Positions 13,096 to 26,469 of a stretch of 64,000 bases of DNA are shown here, piece by piece. Below the pieces are notes generated by a model. The model did no database searches. It saw nothing but the letters and a program-made list of their open reading frames with translations, and was not told where the DNA came from. Source of the DNA: Molossus alvarezi (lineage: Eukaryota > Chordata > Mammalia > Chiroptera > Molossidae); NCBI GenBank assembly GCA_037176705.1, contig CM073885.1, positions 216,702,290 through 216,766,289 on the forward strand, given 5' to 3'. Numbering within the stretch: position 1 is the stretch's first letter; every line of letters begins with the position of its first letter. Both the position numbers and the translations under genes were made by a program.

Positions 13096-13139
<44 letters not shown>
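13096..13139. repeat. (AG)n microsatellite between L1-B ORFs
   Basis: About twenty AG units follow an A-rich run, placed between the ORF1 stop and the ORF2 start of L1-B. The inter-ORF spacer of the intact copy has no such array, so it expanded in this lineage or after insertion. Confidence 0.95.
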
Positions 13140-13143
<4 letters not shown>

Positions 13144-13159
13144 CAGGCATAAAATAAAA

Positions 13160-16100
13160 ATGGCAACTAATAAGTATGTATCAGTAATAACCTTAAATGT
13201 AAGTGGCTTAAATGCCCCAGTCAAAAGACATAGGGTAGCTGATTGGATAAGAAAACATGACTCGCCCTACTTGGTTTGGCTCAGTGGTTGGAGTGTCGGC
13301 CTAGGGACCAGAGAGTCCCAGGTTCGGTTCCCGCTAGGGGCATGTACCAAAAATTAATAAATAAATAAATGAATAAAAGAAAACATGACCCATATATATG
13401 CTGTCTACAAGAGACCCACCTCACAACAAAAGACACACACAGGATGAAAGTGAAGGGATGGAAAAAAATTTTCTAGGCAAATGGAAATGGAATAAAAAGT
13501 TGGGATAGCAATACTCAAATCGAATAAGATAGACTTCAAAACAAGGGCTATAATAAGACACAAAGAGGGTCATTACATAATTTTAAAAGGAACAATCCAA
13601 CAAGAGGATATAACCCTGGTAAACATATATGCACCAAACATAGGAGCACCAAAATATATTTTAAAACTTCTGGAGGACTTCAAAGGAGAGATTGATAGCA
13701 ATAAAATCATAATAGGTGAATTTAACACCCCACTGACACAAATGGATATATCTTCTAGACAAAAAATTAACAGGGACACACAGTCCTTAAATGACCAACT
13801 AGATCAGCTAGATTTAATTAATATTTACAGAACATTTCACCCCAAAGTTGCAGAATATACATTCTTCTCAAGTGCACACAGGACATTCTCAAAGATAGAC
13901 CATATGTTAGGACACAAAGTAAATCTCTACAAATTCAAGATTGAAATCATATTAACCATCTTTTCGAATCACAATGGCATAAAACTAAAAAAACAATTAC
14001 AACAAAAACATGCATAAACATTCAAACACATGGAAGCTAAATAGCATGTTATTACACAACAAATGGGTCGCCAAGGAGATCAAGGAAGCAATTAAAAGCT
14101 TCCTGGAAACCAATGAAAATGAACACACAACAACACAAAATCTATGGGACACAGCAAACGCAGTCCTGAGAGTGAAGTTCATAGCAGTACAGGCCTACCT
14201 CAAGTAACAAAAAAAATTTCTAATTGTCTTTCTCACCCTACATCTCAAAGAACTAGAAAGTAAACAAAAACAAAGATTGAGAAAAAGTAGAAGGAAGGAC
14301 TTAGTGAAGGTCAGAGCAGAAGTAAATGACATAGAAACTAAAACAAAATAAGACAAAACAAACAAACAAACAAAAAACAATTTAAAAGATCAATGAAACA
14401 AAGAGCTGCTTTTTTGAAAAGATAAACAAGATTGATGGACCCTTAGCCAGACTCACCAAGAAACAAAAATAGAAGACCCAAATCAACAAAATCAGAGACA
14501 AAAGGAAAATAACAACTGACACCACAGAAATACAAAGGATCATTAAAACATACTACAAACAATTATATGCCAACAAATTGGACAATCTAGGCAAAATGGA
14601 CAAATTTCTAGAAACACATAGTCTCCCAAAACTGAACCGGGAAGAGATAGAAAACTTGAATAGACCAATAACAACTAAGGAAATTGAAGATGTAATCAAG
14701 AAACTCCCAGCAAACAAAAGCCCAGGCCAAGATGGCTTCAAAGGAGAGTTTTACCGAATATTCAAAGAGATCTAACACCCATCCTCCTCAAATTATTCAA
14801 AAAAATTCAATAAGATGAAAGACTTCAAACTCATTTTATAAGGCCAACATAATTCTAATTTCAAAACCAGAATAAGACACTACAAATAAAGAAAACTACA
14901 GGCCAATATCCCTGATAAACACTGATGCCAAAATCCTGAACAAAATATTAGCAAATCAGATCCACGAATACATCAAAAAAATTATTCATCATGATCAAGT
15001 GGGATTCATCCCAGGGATGCAAGGATGGTACAATATCTGCAAATCAATACATGTGACATACCACATAAACAAAATGAAAGATAAAAACCATATTATCATA
15101 TCAATAGATGCTGAAAAAGCATTTGATAAAATCCAGCACCCATTTTTTATAAAAACACTTAGCAATGTGGAAATAGAAGAATCGTATCTTGACATAATAA
15201 AGGCAATGTATGAAAAACCTACAGCCAACATCATACTCAATGAGCAAAAACTACAAGCATTTTCCTTAAGAACAGGAACAAGACAGGGATGCCCACTCTC
15301 ACCACTCTTATTTAACATAGTACTGGAAGTCTTAGCCAAAGCAATCAGACAGGAAGAAAAAATAAAAGGGATCCAAATTGGAAAGGAGGAAGTAAAACTG
15401 TCAATATTTGCAGATGACATGATACTGTACATGGAAAAATCCTAAAGACTCCATAAAAATTCTACCAGATTTAATAAATGAATTTGGCAAAGTAGCAGGA
15501 TACAAAATTAATGTCAAGAAATCAACAGCATTCTTGTACACTAACAACAAATTCAATGAAAGAGAAGTTACAAAAGCAACCCATTTACCATTATAGCAAG
15601 ACAATTAAGATACCTAGGAATAAACTTAACCAAAGAAGTAAAGAACCTATGCACATAAAGCTACAGGTCACTGAAAAAAGACATAGAAGAAGATATAAAA
15701 AAATGGAAGCATAGACCTTGTTCCTGGATTGGAAGAATTAACATCATTAAAATGTCCATACTACCCAAAGCAATGTACAGATTCAATGCAATCCCCATCA
15801 AAATACCAATGGCATATTTCACAGAACTATAACAAATACTCCAAAAGTTTATATGAAACTACAAAAGACCCTGAATAGGTACAACAATCTTAAAAAAGAA
15901 GAACAAAGTAGCAGGGATCAAAATACTGGATATCAGGTTATACTACAAATCCATAGTAAAAAAACAGCCTGGTATTGGCACATGAATAGGCATATAGATC
16001 AATGGAACAGAACAGAGAACCCGGAAATTGACCTAAGTCATTATGCTCAATTAGTATTTGACAAAGATGGCAAGAGCATACAGTGGAGTAAAGAGAGCCT

Positions 16101-17130
16101 CTTCAATAAATGGTGTTGGGAAAATTGGAGAGCTACATGCAAAAAAATGAAGCTACACCATCAACTTACACCATACACAAGAATAAACTCAAAATGGATA
16201 AAAGACCTAAATGTGACTCATGAATCCATAAAAATCCTAGAAGAAAATGTAGGCAACAAAATTTCCAACACCACATGCAGCAGAATTTTCACTGATACAA
16301 TGGCTCAGGCAATAGAAACAAAGGGAAAAATGAACACATGGGACTGCATCAAACTAAAAAGCTTCTGCACAGCAAAAGAAACAACCATCAAAATGGAAAG
16401 GGAACCCACTGTATGGGAGAGCATAATTGCCAATGATACATCAGATAAGGGGCTAATTTCCAAAATATGTAGAGTACTCATACAACTCAACAAAAGGAAG
16501 ACAAAGAACCCAATTAAATAATGGGGAGAGGACCTAAATAGACACCTCTCCAAACAGGACATACAAATGGCCAAGAGACATATGAAAAAATGCTCGTCAC
16601 TAATTATCAGAGAGATGCTAATTAAAACAACTATGAGCCACCACCTCACACCTGCCAGAATGGCTGCCATCAACAAATCATCAAACAACAAGTGCTGATG
16701 AGGGTGTGGAGAAAAGGGGACTCTAATACACTGCTGGTGGGAATGCAGACTAGTGCAGCCACTATGGAAAGCAGTAGTGTTATCTCAAAAAATTAAAAAT
16801 TGAACTGCTATTTGACCCAGAGATCCCACTTCTACGAAAATACCCTAAGAAATCTGAAACACTAATCAGAAAGAAGATATGTACCCCTATGTTCATAGCA
16901 GCAATATTTACAATCACTAATACTGGAAACAGTCCAAGTGTCCATCAATAGATGAGTGGATAAAAAAGCTGTGGTACATATACACAATGAAATACTATAC
17001 AGCCATAAGAAAGAAAGATCTCTTATCCTTTGAGACATGGAGGGACCTGGAAAGTATTATGCTAAGTGAAATAAGCCAGTCAGAGAAAGACAAATATCAT
17101 ATAATCTCACTTACTTGTGGAATAAAATGA
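13160..17130 (+). pseudogene. L1-B ORF2 pseudogene
   Basis: This is a decayed endonuclease/reverse transcriptase gene. The start ATGGCAACTAATAAG and the endonuclease NVSGLN-like motif are present. The frame is then cut by the SINE at 13262-13376 and by several stops and indels (open pieces at 13742-14017, 14578-14775, 14999-15445 and 15853-16521). The catalytic FADD box of the reverse transcriptase survives near 15407-15418, and SIDAEKAFD lies just upstream. The Cys-rich C-terminal region and the terminal KYHIISLT-like tail can be traced to the ancestral stop at 17128-17130. The protein cannot be made in one piece. Confidence 0.92.
13249..13389 (+). mobile_element. Short tRNA-head-only SINE nested in L1-B ORF2
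   Basis: The element is 13262-13376, bracketed by a perfect 13-bp duplication aagaaaacatgac (13249-13261 and 13377-13389). It contains only the tRNA-like 5' part of a Ves SINE (TTGGTTTGGCTCAGTGG, then GGTTCGGTTCCCGCTAGG). After CATGTACC it passes straight into an AATA-rich tail. The CT-rich middle and the 3' hairpin of ordinary copies are absent. It landed after L1-B, so it gives a relative date. The perfect duplication indicates a true retrotransposition event and not a deleted full copy. Confidence 0.88.
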
Positions 17131-17367
17131 ACCAAACAAGCTGAGGAGCAAAATAGACCCAAAGACATGGAAGTGGGGTGCAGACTGACAAACCTCAGAA
17201 GAGGTAGATGTTGGGGGAGGCAAGAGATAAACCACAGAACTTATATGCATGTATGTGTAAACAAGGACATAGACAATAATGCTGCACGGGGGTGGGGGGG
17301 GGGAGCGAGATTGGGAGGAGGGTGTCAATGGAGGAAAAAAGGAGAAACATCTTTAACAAAAATAAAT
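17131..17367 (+). other. L1-B 3' UTR with G-run
   Basis: This is the non-coding 3' part of L1-B. It shares AGAGATAAACCACAGAACTT with the intact copy and holds G runs at about 17287-17302 (five Gs, T, ten Gs). It ends with AATAAATAAAATAA-type polyadenylation and tail sequence. Confidence 0.8.
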
Positions 17368-17382
17368 AAAATAATTCTTCCT

Positions 17383-17789
17383 CTCTTTGGTTAATGCCAT
17401 ACTTATTTTCCTTCTCATCTACAACTTCTTGAAATAATAGGCTAGACATCCTGTCACCACATTTTCATTTTATTTATTCCTGAACAGAGTTGCTGTACAG
17501 CACCCCAACCATGTCCCCAACCCTAGCATATTTTTTAGAATGCAATTTTATCTACTCACATTTTTCTAGCCAGAGTCCTTGCTACAACCACAGACTCCTC
17601 TTCGGGCTGTATGCTGCTACCCTGATAGCTGACTGGCACCTAAAACTCAGTAAGTCTAAGTCAAAACACTACCTTAGATTTCAGTTTGCTTTGCCTATTC
17701 TATTGACTATTTCAGTTTTTAGCACTCCTACCATCTACTTGCTAATATTAAAATAATAAGTATTATGTTAACTACAAACTATAGCAGCA
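17383..17789. other. No gene recognised
   Basis: Unique-looking DNA after the L1-B tail; the 88-codon frame at 17490-17756 shows no motif. Confidence 0.4.
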
Positions 17790-17975
17790 ATAACTAAAGC
17801 TATTTGAATGTTTATGCCAAGCATTGGTCTAAGTATTTAGAAATACTAATTCAGTGTTCACAAAAATCCTATGAAGTAATTATTATCATTATCTGATAAA
17901 GTGCAGGCTTAAGTAATTCACATAGCTAGTAAGTAATAAATCCAGGTATTCCTTTGAAGCCTACCCTTTATTACA
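17790..17975 (+). repeat. MIR SINE remnant
   Basis: Forward MIR-like order: GCCAAGCATTGGTCTAAGTA, AAAATCCTATGAAGTAATTA, ATTATCTGATAAAGTGCAGG and CACATAGCTAGTAAGTAATA. This corresponds to the MIR core and its tRNA-distal part. Confidence 0.75.
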
Positions 17976-19339
17976 TTGATTTCAGCTTGGAAGCCAGAAA
18001 GATGAAAGTCATCTTCAACTTCTCAGTTGCCTTCATTTTATTGAGTTAGCACCAAATTCTGCTCATTTTAGCTCCTATACACCTACCAAATTGATCTATT
18101 TAAATTCTCATTTTATCTCATCTACGATTGCTACATTCTTTTCTTCTAGTTCTTTTCAATATATCTAGTTCTATCCTGCCAAAAAGATCTGTCTAATATT
18201 AAATTCTGATGAGTTAATTCCCTGCTTCAATGGTTCCCAAAGAGTTTGAGAATAAAAACCAAGTTTCACTATACAGATATTGTTTACCTCTTCAATGCTA
18301 ACTCTTGTCATGTTTATCCCTACATTTAATATCCCGGGAGAACTGCCATCCCAAACTTAGTCTAGGCTGTGGTGAGGGCTGGCATGTGAGTTCAGACTCT
18401 AACAGAGTCTAAGAGCAGGGCACTTAAGAACTTCTTGGGAGAATTCAAACTTAGGGACAATTTTTAAAAAAATCAATAACTGGCCAAAAAATAGCACAGG
18501 ACATTAGGTGTCAAGGATAACATTATGAGTTAAACTTTGTAAATACTGAATTTGAGGAGCCAGTGGCAAATCCATATGTCAATGTTCAATAAACAAACTT
18601 GCACTAGTAACACAGTCCTAGATTTAAAAGGTAAGGAATGGTTTCAAATATAGCACATTGACCATCTCTTCAACTGTTCTTTGGAACTTGACTACGTGTA
18701 ACAATTGATGAAACTATAAAATATTAGCTAATAGCATCTTGACACTACTTAAAAAATTATTAAATCAGAGGAGAGAAGGTCACCCTCCTCTTTCCCGTTT
18801 TGTCACATATTGCTTCTCATCTTGGACACCATGTGGATTCAGGGTGTCTCTAGTACTGTCTGGTGGAAGAGTAATTGTACTTTCTGCATCTGGAAGGATT
18901 GTGGCAACTGATGGGGAACTGTGAAGTCTGGGGAAGCACCCATAGATAACATGGTATCTATTGCAGGAGCAATGAAGTGCTATAGGGTGAAATGTTGACA
19001 GGCCATCCATGGACCAGCAGAGACACTACCATGCCCAACAAAGCTTATTTGGAACAAAGTTTTATATACATGTTTGAGATAATGTTGACTAATCTCAGAC
19101 ATAACTAGGTTGCCGGGGGTGGGAATCAATATACCGCTGTGGGCTCTGGAAGCCTAAGGCACTTATTAGAAAGAAGGAAGAAGGAGAAGAATTTAAGCAT
19201 CACTGTTAAATAACTTCTTTGGTACCAATAAGCTTATGGGGTCTAAGAAAATTCAAATTATGCCAGAATTATTAAACATTTGGTAATTTTCCCAATATAC
19301 TTGACCTGCTTACTGTTCTAACCCACATCTGTGCTGGAA
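17976..19339. other. No gene recognised
   Basis: AT-rich sequence without a supported feature. Confidence 0.4.
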
Positions 19340-19435
19340 ATTTTGCAGCATATGTTGTAAAGTCTTTGAAGGCAATGCTAATCTCACCTAAAATAATGCT
19401 CAGTACATAGTAGGCACCTAAAAATATTTAATAGA
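19340..19435 (+). repeat. L2 LINE 3'-end fragment
   Basis: Contains TCAGTACATAGTAGGCACCT followed by AAAAATATTTAATAG, the usual 3' terminal pattern of ancient L2/MIR-family repeats. Confidence 0.55.
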
Positions 19436-19499
19436 CACAATTAAATACAAGTTGAGAAAGAAGTTCAATCAATTTAACTTATTAAGAAATTCAAAAGCA

Positions 19500-19835
19500 G
19501 TAGACTCTTTTATCCATTCATTCTTTTGTTTATTCAAAAGCATCTCTGGAATCTAGCACTGGGCTAGATTCTAGAGATGTACTGGTACAAAACACACAAT
19601 ATTTGTCTTTAAGGAGCTTATTGTGCTATAAAACAGTAATGGCAACTCCAAATTGGGGTACTTATGATGGGATAGTCACTATGATAGTGTCTATAAATAA
19701 ACGGCCTCATTTAAGTCTCACAACATAAAGACAAAATTTCTATTATTTCTCACATTTTATAAGAAGTGGTCATTCAGTGATTAAGGTAATTTTCCAAAGT
19801 CACACACCTTGTATTTTCAAAGCCAGAATTTGTAG
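19500..19835 (+). repeat. MIR-like remnants
   Basis: The first part (ATCCATTCATTC, CTAGCACTGGGCTAGATTCT) and the second part (CGGCCTCATTTAAGTCTCAC, then ATTTTATAAGAAGTGG) resemble conserved blocks of MIR-type repeats. Both are very diverged; the family assignment is weak. Confidence 0.4.
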
Positions 19836-20489
19836 TCTATTTTAGGTTAATTCTAGCATTCCTCACCTTTCATCATTCAGCTATGACAGACAATTTTTTG
19901 TCATATCAGGTACTATTTCCCTTTAAATAGATTTACTTGGACTTGTCTAGAGCAATAATGTCTGTAAAATCATTAGTTTGATTTGTTAGTTACTTATTTT
20001 TTCATAATATGCATTAAAGTAAATATATTTTTTAAAAGTTTTCCCTCATTCTACCCCAAATTATCTTGAGTGTCACTTTGAACACATCTGAGGGTATACT
20101 GCCTGACATCATGTTTACCTCACATGAATTGAAGGACCAAAGTGAATCCAGGTAGCAGCAACCACAAATCTAGCTCTTATCTGCTACCATTGTGATAAAT
20201 CTAATTGTTATGATCCCTCTCACCTTTCACCATGGTCCAAAGCTGCTATTCAACAAGACTAAGAGGTGTTCATGACCCATTCCAGCAAGTGGTCTCCACT
20301 GCTGCCATCCAGTGTCACTGAGGTTTAGCCTAGATTGTGTAGGTTCATAACACCAAGTTTAAAGTATAAAACAAATTGCTTCTTTGCAGAAATGGTCACT
20401 ATGATTTATGTCTAGTACCCCCACCCTCATCTCATAATACTTTTCCCAGTGCTCACCATAGTTCAAGCAACACTAAACTCTTAGTATTC
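19836..20489. other. No gene recognised
   Basis: No supported feature. Confidence 0.4.
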
Positions 20490-20830
20490 TTCACACACAT
20501 GTAGCTCATTTACGCCTCAAGGTCTTCACATGTACTGTTCCTTCTGCTGAGAATACTTTCATCAGTTCTTCCCATTGCTCTTCTAGCCATTCAGACTTCA
20601 CCTCCAATGTCACTGTCTTAGAGAAACTTTCCATCACTATCCTACACAATTGTCCCTTATTCTTTGTCATGTATCTTGTTTTTATTCCCTTTTGCATTTA
20701 TCACATGAAATTATTCAGTTTACTTTTTATTTATGTGCTTTTTGTCTGTCTTCCCAAATAGAATATAAATTATATAGGAAGAACTTTGTGTAATCCTCAA
20801 CTCTATGCCTGCTTTATTGACTTTTCCATA
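20490..20830 (+). repeat. L2 LINE 3'-end remnant
   Basis: The order matches the 3' part of L2: TACGCCTCAAGGTCTTCACA, TGTTCCTTCTGCTGAGAATA, CAGACTTCACCTCCAATGTC, a TATTTATGTGCTTTTTGTCT block and TTCCCAAATAGAATATAAAT. It derives from the L2 tail and is non-coding. Confidence 0.75.
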
Positions 20831-23800
20831 GTCTTATCTAGAAGATAGAAGACAATAATTATTAAAGAGAGAATAATTTTAGAGACCTAGTGATGAAGTT
20901 GCATATCCAATGTACTTTCACAGGGCTTATGCTGCTTTCTTGATTTTTCTGTCTCTTATCTTGGTATTTGATTGACACATCACTTTTGACTGCTTGCTAT
21001 CAGGGTGTTTTCTTCTTACACAGTGCAGTAAGAACACACTATTCTTTAAAAAAAAAAAATACAGTTTCGTCTCTTTCTTCCATGTCCACTGAACAAATAA
21101 CTCTTAGTAAGTTTAAGACACCATGGATAAATTTTTTTCTCATCTTTTAAAAATTCTACATTTATAAGGCTTTTTGTTGTTGTTCTGTTTATGCCCAAGG
21201 TTTTGTAGCATTTACAAAGGTAAAGATAAGACCCACAGTTGTTTTCTACTCTAGTAGAGCATGTGTGGTCTGCCTTGGTTGAATTCTGATGCAGTCAACT
21301 CTAGCTATTTAAAAGAAAAGAATCATTTGAGGATGTGGTGATGGGGAATAATACAAACAATATTTATACAGATGCTCACATCCATTTGGGCCACATTCTC
21401 ATTCTGAAAAAAAAGAGCATGCAGATGAATAGCATTCAGCTTGTTCCATCTGGGTGGGTAGTGAAAGTATTTGCTGAGGATGGCAAATTGGACCTCACTG
21501 CATGTGAGGAAGCTGTCTCTAGAATAAGGTAAATGGGAAGAAGCTAGATGGTAAAAAATAAAATAAAATAAAATAAAATAAAAAAGAAGGCTCTAACAGT
21601 CCACAGATTATCACTAGACTACTTGGCAGAGATGCTAATGGAATATATTTTTTAATACATATAGGATTATACAGAATAGTTCACATGACTATTAGTTAAT
21701 AATACATTAAGCATTTCCCTAAATGAATGATGAAGTGTGGATGTGCTATAGAAATATCATCCTGTGACCAAATGAGAAACCATCTGCACATTTGTATTAA
21801 CTTGGCTTTCATCACATCTAAGTATATACTTAGTTTATTTTAATGATGCTACTGTACGACATATCCAAATACAACAGAGTGCATTGGGTTTGTTAGAAAG
21901 CTTCAATGGTCTGGTCACTACTGGAGCAATTTTAGCCCCAAATATCTGGCCTATGCATCCAACAAAATGTCAAGTTATGGAGACTTAGGCTATGCAAATG
22001 AAGTTTTTGTTTCTGCTTTGGACTCGAAAACTTATAATGAATTTGTTCTGAATAATTTAATCAGAGTACTTTCACTTTATTTTTAAATGTGGCAAATTCA
22101 AGACACAACCAAAATAAACAATTTGATCTAAATACATGTTGCAAATAATCAGATATCAATTAAATACTATTTTTTCTGGCAAGTAATAATTGAATTCACA
22201 AACACTATGCAGATACTGGCAACTATTTCTGCATACTGATTACGTTACAATAAAGTTTAAAAATTGAGCATATTTGACAAATTGTCTGCTTTGAAACTAT
22301 GTTGATAATCAAAATTAAGACCAGCATACAGATACATCCTGTTCTTTTCTAATGAGGAAACATCACCATATATAAAAGTACTGGTGATCAGCATCTGGCT
22401 TTGCAAAATAGGAATAAAAAACGCAGACTCCTCCACACTTGGTCAGGTGGCATGAGTGCTGAGCTTTTGCTTTTCATTGGAATCTGCAGGAAAAGAGTTG
22501 AAGAACTCCTCTCTTGTGAGACGTATATATTGACCTCAAAGGGTGAAATGCAGGGCACTATTTATTCAGGTGAAAAAATACAAAGCTTTGCGTGTTGTTC
22601 AGCAGTGATCAAACAAAGAAGATTCCAAAGAATGCACTCCATGTGTGATTTTCAGAACTCAACTGTTGTATTTCCAGTATTAGATGGTTAGGCAGAAACA
22701 TCACAGTTGTGAGGCAGTGACAATTTTATTCAAAATAAATGTGTCCAGATAGAAGGTTTTCTATAATTTCTGTGTATAGTTACTAGGAATGATTTCCTCT
22801 GTGACTAAATTTAGCTGTTTATGACACTTACAAGGGCAGTAATCTACTGAGTTAAGTGAATAAATTTTACAAATTATTTTGTTGCAAAGTTTCTAATAAT
22901 GGAAGCTAATACTCTATATATTGAATAGCCTTTACATGACCAAAATTGGTAACCATATTCTACCATGTAAATCTAACGAGGATGTCATCATCGAATTATT
23001 GAGAAAGCACACATTACATACTTTCTAGGTAATGGATATAAGTCTCAAACCTTGATCTCAAAGCTTTCTTCAATAGCAAGCTAATAATGTTATCTTCCAT
23101 AGGTCTAAGTCTTCTAACATACAAAATGAGATATTAAGATAGATCTTTACAAAGCTTCTTTTAAGTATGAAAATTCTGTGATCCTAAAATAACAAATTTC
23201 TGAGGCTGAGGAGATCATAGGTTGTGGAGCTGGGATTTGAGATGGAAATGTAAAATATGGGCTTTAATATATAGATAGGATGGAGAAGCACATTCTGGGC
23301 AAATGGAATTGGGTAAGCACAGGTTAGAGGTAAGCTGGCATAATAGGATCAGAAATCTAGTGATGGGATGGACTTGCTTGTGTGGAGACATATTGGAGGG
23401 TAGTTGAGAAAAAGTTGACTGGTAGGTTGGGTGATATGATGGAATAACTTAATTATTGAGCTGGGAGTTCAGGATTTATTATAGAGGTAAACATGTTTTC
23501 TAAGGCAAAGGATATAATTTTCAAGGTGTTTCATAGAGATTAATGAAATTGACATGTATGGATGTATTAGAAGTGGTAAGTCCCATTACAAAGCCATAGG
23601 GATATAGAACAGGTTGGTAAGGAGCATCGCTCAGGTGGTTTCAACTGGAAGTGTAAAGGAGCACCAGAAATGTTCTCCAAATCACTGCACTGTATGGTGG
23701 AGATCAGTTTTGCATGTATCATTGCAGAAAATCTGTTCATGTTTTCATTTTGCTGGGCAGATGCTTCACATCATAGTAGAAATGTAAGCTCTGGAAAGGC

Positions 23801-25463
23801 CATATGCTGGTTAAGTGCCAAAAATATGATTAATAATTATATTCTCTGGAATTCTTGTTACCCCTCAGAAGTAGAAATGGCATCCATGTGTTGCCACTGC
23901 ACAATGAACCTTACAGTTGCTCTTAGCAGGAAAACACACAAAACAGTGGGAGCTGGGCAGTATGACCACATCCAGTAGGGGGACAGAATTCTTCTTCACA
24001 TACATTTATAGGATTATAATGAACTAAAGAATTACTTAGCTCTAATAACTTTTTAGGAAGAGAATGATATTTGCAACACAAATAAAAGCCTTTTGATAAC
24101 AGCCTCAAAAAGGAACCAAAGGAAAGCACAAAAAGCTGGAGAGTCATATAAGTAACTGAGGATAGAAGTACAAAATGTGGATTTCTTTAGATAGGGCAAG
24201 AATCTAAAGAGTTCTCTTAGAGGTTGATTCTAATAGCATTCAAACAAAATTTTTATCAAAGTTCTCATGGATTTAGTTAATCCTCAACCCATAGGCTATA
24301 CTTGGTTGGTTAGTGCAAATTTGCAATTAAATTGTGAAAACGGTTCCTAGCAAGTTACCTCTGGGGTCCTTTCTTCTAACTTAGTTCCCATAAGAAGATG
24401 AAAAATATTAAGAACCTGAATCACTCAGTGTTACTTGTGCCAGATACACTGTGTAGATCCCATGGCAGGCGTATTTAATGAGGGAGTCAATTGCTGCCTC
24501 AGTTCTAATTTGGCCTTTCCCAGTGTCCAATATGTTTCTCTTAGATGAACTGGTCCACCGGGAGCTTAAAAAAGTTAGGGTGTGTGAAGAGAAGGAACAG
24601 GGAAAATTTCAGCATTATGACAGTTTTCTGCAAGCTTTATTTTGTACAAAGTTATGTCAATTGATTTCTATGGTTTAAATGAACCAGAGCACAGGCACCT
24701 TAATTAATCAAAAATTTCCCCTTAATATCAACTCACAACACATGCTACCATTTCACTGTGGAGTAACATATTTCTGCATTGTCCTACATATGGTCCAAAT
24801 TAGCACCTGCACAGTTCAGTTATTAAATGAAAAACAGCTCTTTACTTGACCTATAGAGTTCTTGTATACAAGAACCTATCCAACAGCATTATGTCTTCCC
24901 TTATCAGATGTGTGTGGTATGACATAATGAATGTAACACTTCAGTGCAGTTGGCAAGATTTCAATTCCCAAGCATGGGGTCATATTTCCCTGCTCATTGT
25001 TTTGAAAGGAGACATTATGCATTGGGTAGCTAATGGTGAAGCTCTGGATTTGTTCCCTCAGAGATCTCAAACCAAATCTGAGAAACTAGTAACCTAAATT
25101 TAATAACAGTCTGAAAATTCATTTGCTGAACAAGAGCTTCTTAGAATAAGTGATGAAAACCCAGAGAAATGTGGGGCCAGCTCCAAAGTGTCTTTTATCT
25201 GAAAAAATGTTAAAGGATGATAATATTACATAAAGTATTTAATTCTGGTTTTGAGAATAAGTATCCTGTTTGTTGCCTTGATAAAGCAACATCCAGATCC
25301 AAATTTTAAATAATTTTCTAATAAATTATAATCACAAAAATAATACATATCAATGTCATTGTACTATTTATGTGAATTTTAGTGTTTTACCATTTCTATT
25401 TACTTTTAAATTTATTCTAGACTTTAAATTGGAACAAACATAATACATTTGTCAGTTATTATA
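20831..25463. other. Long stretch without recognised genes
   Basis: About 4.6 kb. It contains an (AAAAT)n microsatellite at 21552-21586 and poorly conserved sequence at 23200-23640 that may be an ancient repeat I cannot name. No frame over 102 codons occurs and none has a domain motif. Confidence 0.45.
21552..21586. repeat. (AAAAT)n microsatellite
   Basis: Six or so tandem AAAAT units in an A-rich tract. Confidence 0.95.
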
Positions 25464-25845
25464 TATATTTTGGTGCTCCTATATTGGGTGCATATATGTT
25501 TACCAAGGTTATATCCTCCTGTTGGATAGATACTTTCAATATTATGTAGTGGCCTTCTTTGTCTTTTGTTACAGCCTTCATTTTGAAGTTTATATTATCA
25601 GATACGAGTATTGCTACCCCAGCTTTTTTTTTTTTTTTTTTTCATTTTCATTTGCTTGTATAAATTTTTTCCATTCTTTCACTTTCAACCTGTGTGAGTT
25701 TTTCATTGTGAGGTGGGTCTCTTGTAAAACAACATATATATGAGTCATGCTTTCTTATCCATTCAGCTACTCTGTGTCTTTTGATTGGATCATTTAATCC
25801 ATTTACATTTAAGGTTATTATTGATATGTACTTATTTATTGTCAT
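25464..25845 (-). pseudogene. L1-C ORF2, endonuclease fragment
   Basis: ORF2 begins with ATG at 25845 ([18 protein letters not shown]). About 66 codons stay open before disruption, and the match to the intact copy ends near its residue 123. The reverse transcriptase region is absent. Confidence 0.85.
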
Positions 25846-25886
25846 TTTAATTTATTATGGCTATGATTCTCTATTTCTTCTGCTTA

Positions 25887-26431
25887 TTACAGCAGTCCTT
25901 TTAACATTTGTTGCATTGCTGGTTTGGTGCTAATATATTCCCTTAACTCTTTTTATTTATTTTTTTGTCTGGGAACCTTTTTCTTTTACCTTCTATTTTG
26001 AATGATAGCATTGCTAGATAGAGGAGTCTTGAATTCAGATCCTTGTTTTTCATTCCCTTGAATACTTCATGCCATTCCCTTCTGGCCTGTAGTGTTTCTG
26101 TTCAGAAATCAGCTGATAGCTTTATGGGGGCTTCTTTGTAGGTAACCTGTTGCTTTTGTCTTGTTGCCTTTAAGATTCTCTTTGTCTTTAACTTTTGGAT
26201 TTTTAATTAATATGTGTCTTGGTGTAGACCTCTTTGGGTTCTTCTTACTTGGGGCTCTCTGTGCTTCCTGAACTTGTATGCCTTTTCCTTCACCAAGTTA
26301 GGGAAGTTTTCTCCCACTATTTTTTCAAATATATTCTGTAACCCTTGCTCTTTTACTCCTTCTTCTGGTACATCTATGACGTAGAAGTTGTTATGTTTCA
26401 TATTGTCCCACAGTTCTCTTAAACTGTCTTC

Positions 26432-26469
<38 letters not shown>

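Larger units (their letters stand above)
11414..17382 (+). mobile_element. L1-B: full-length, inactivated LINE-1
   Basis: A complete L1 of about 5.9 kb with a 5' UTR, ORF1 remnant, ORF2 remnant, G-rich 3' UTR and an A/T-rich tail. It is bracketed by imperfect 15-bp repeats (11414-11428 and 17368-17382) that share TTCTTCCT exactly and differ at two upstream positions. The element starts GGAGGAAGAC. Both frames are broken by stops, indels and a nested short SINE at 13262-13376. It is clearly older than the copy at 54398. Its 5' UTR is not similar to that of the other two L1 5' ends here, so it belongs to a different promoter lineage on a related ORF backbone. Confidence 0.92.
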
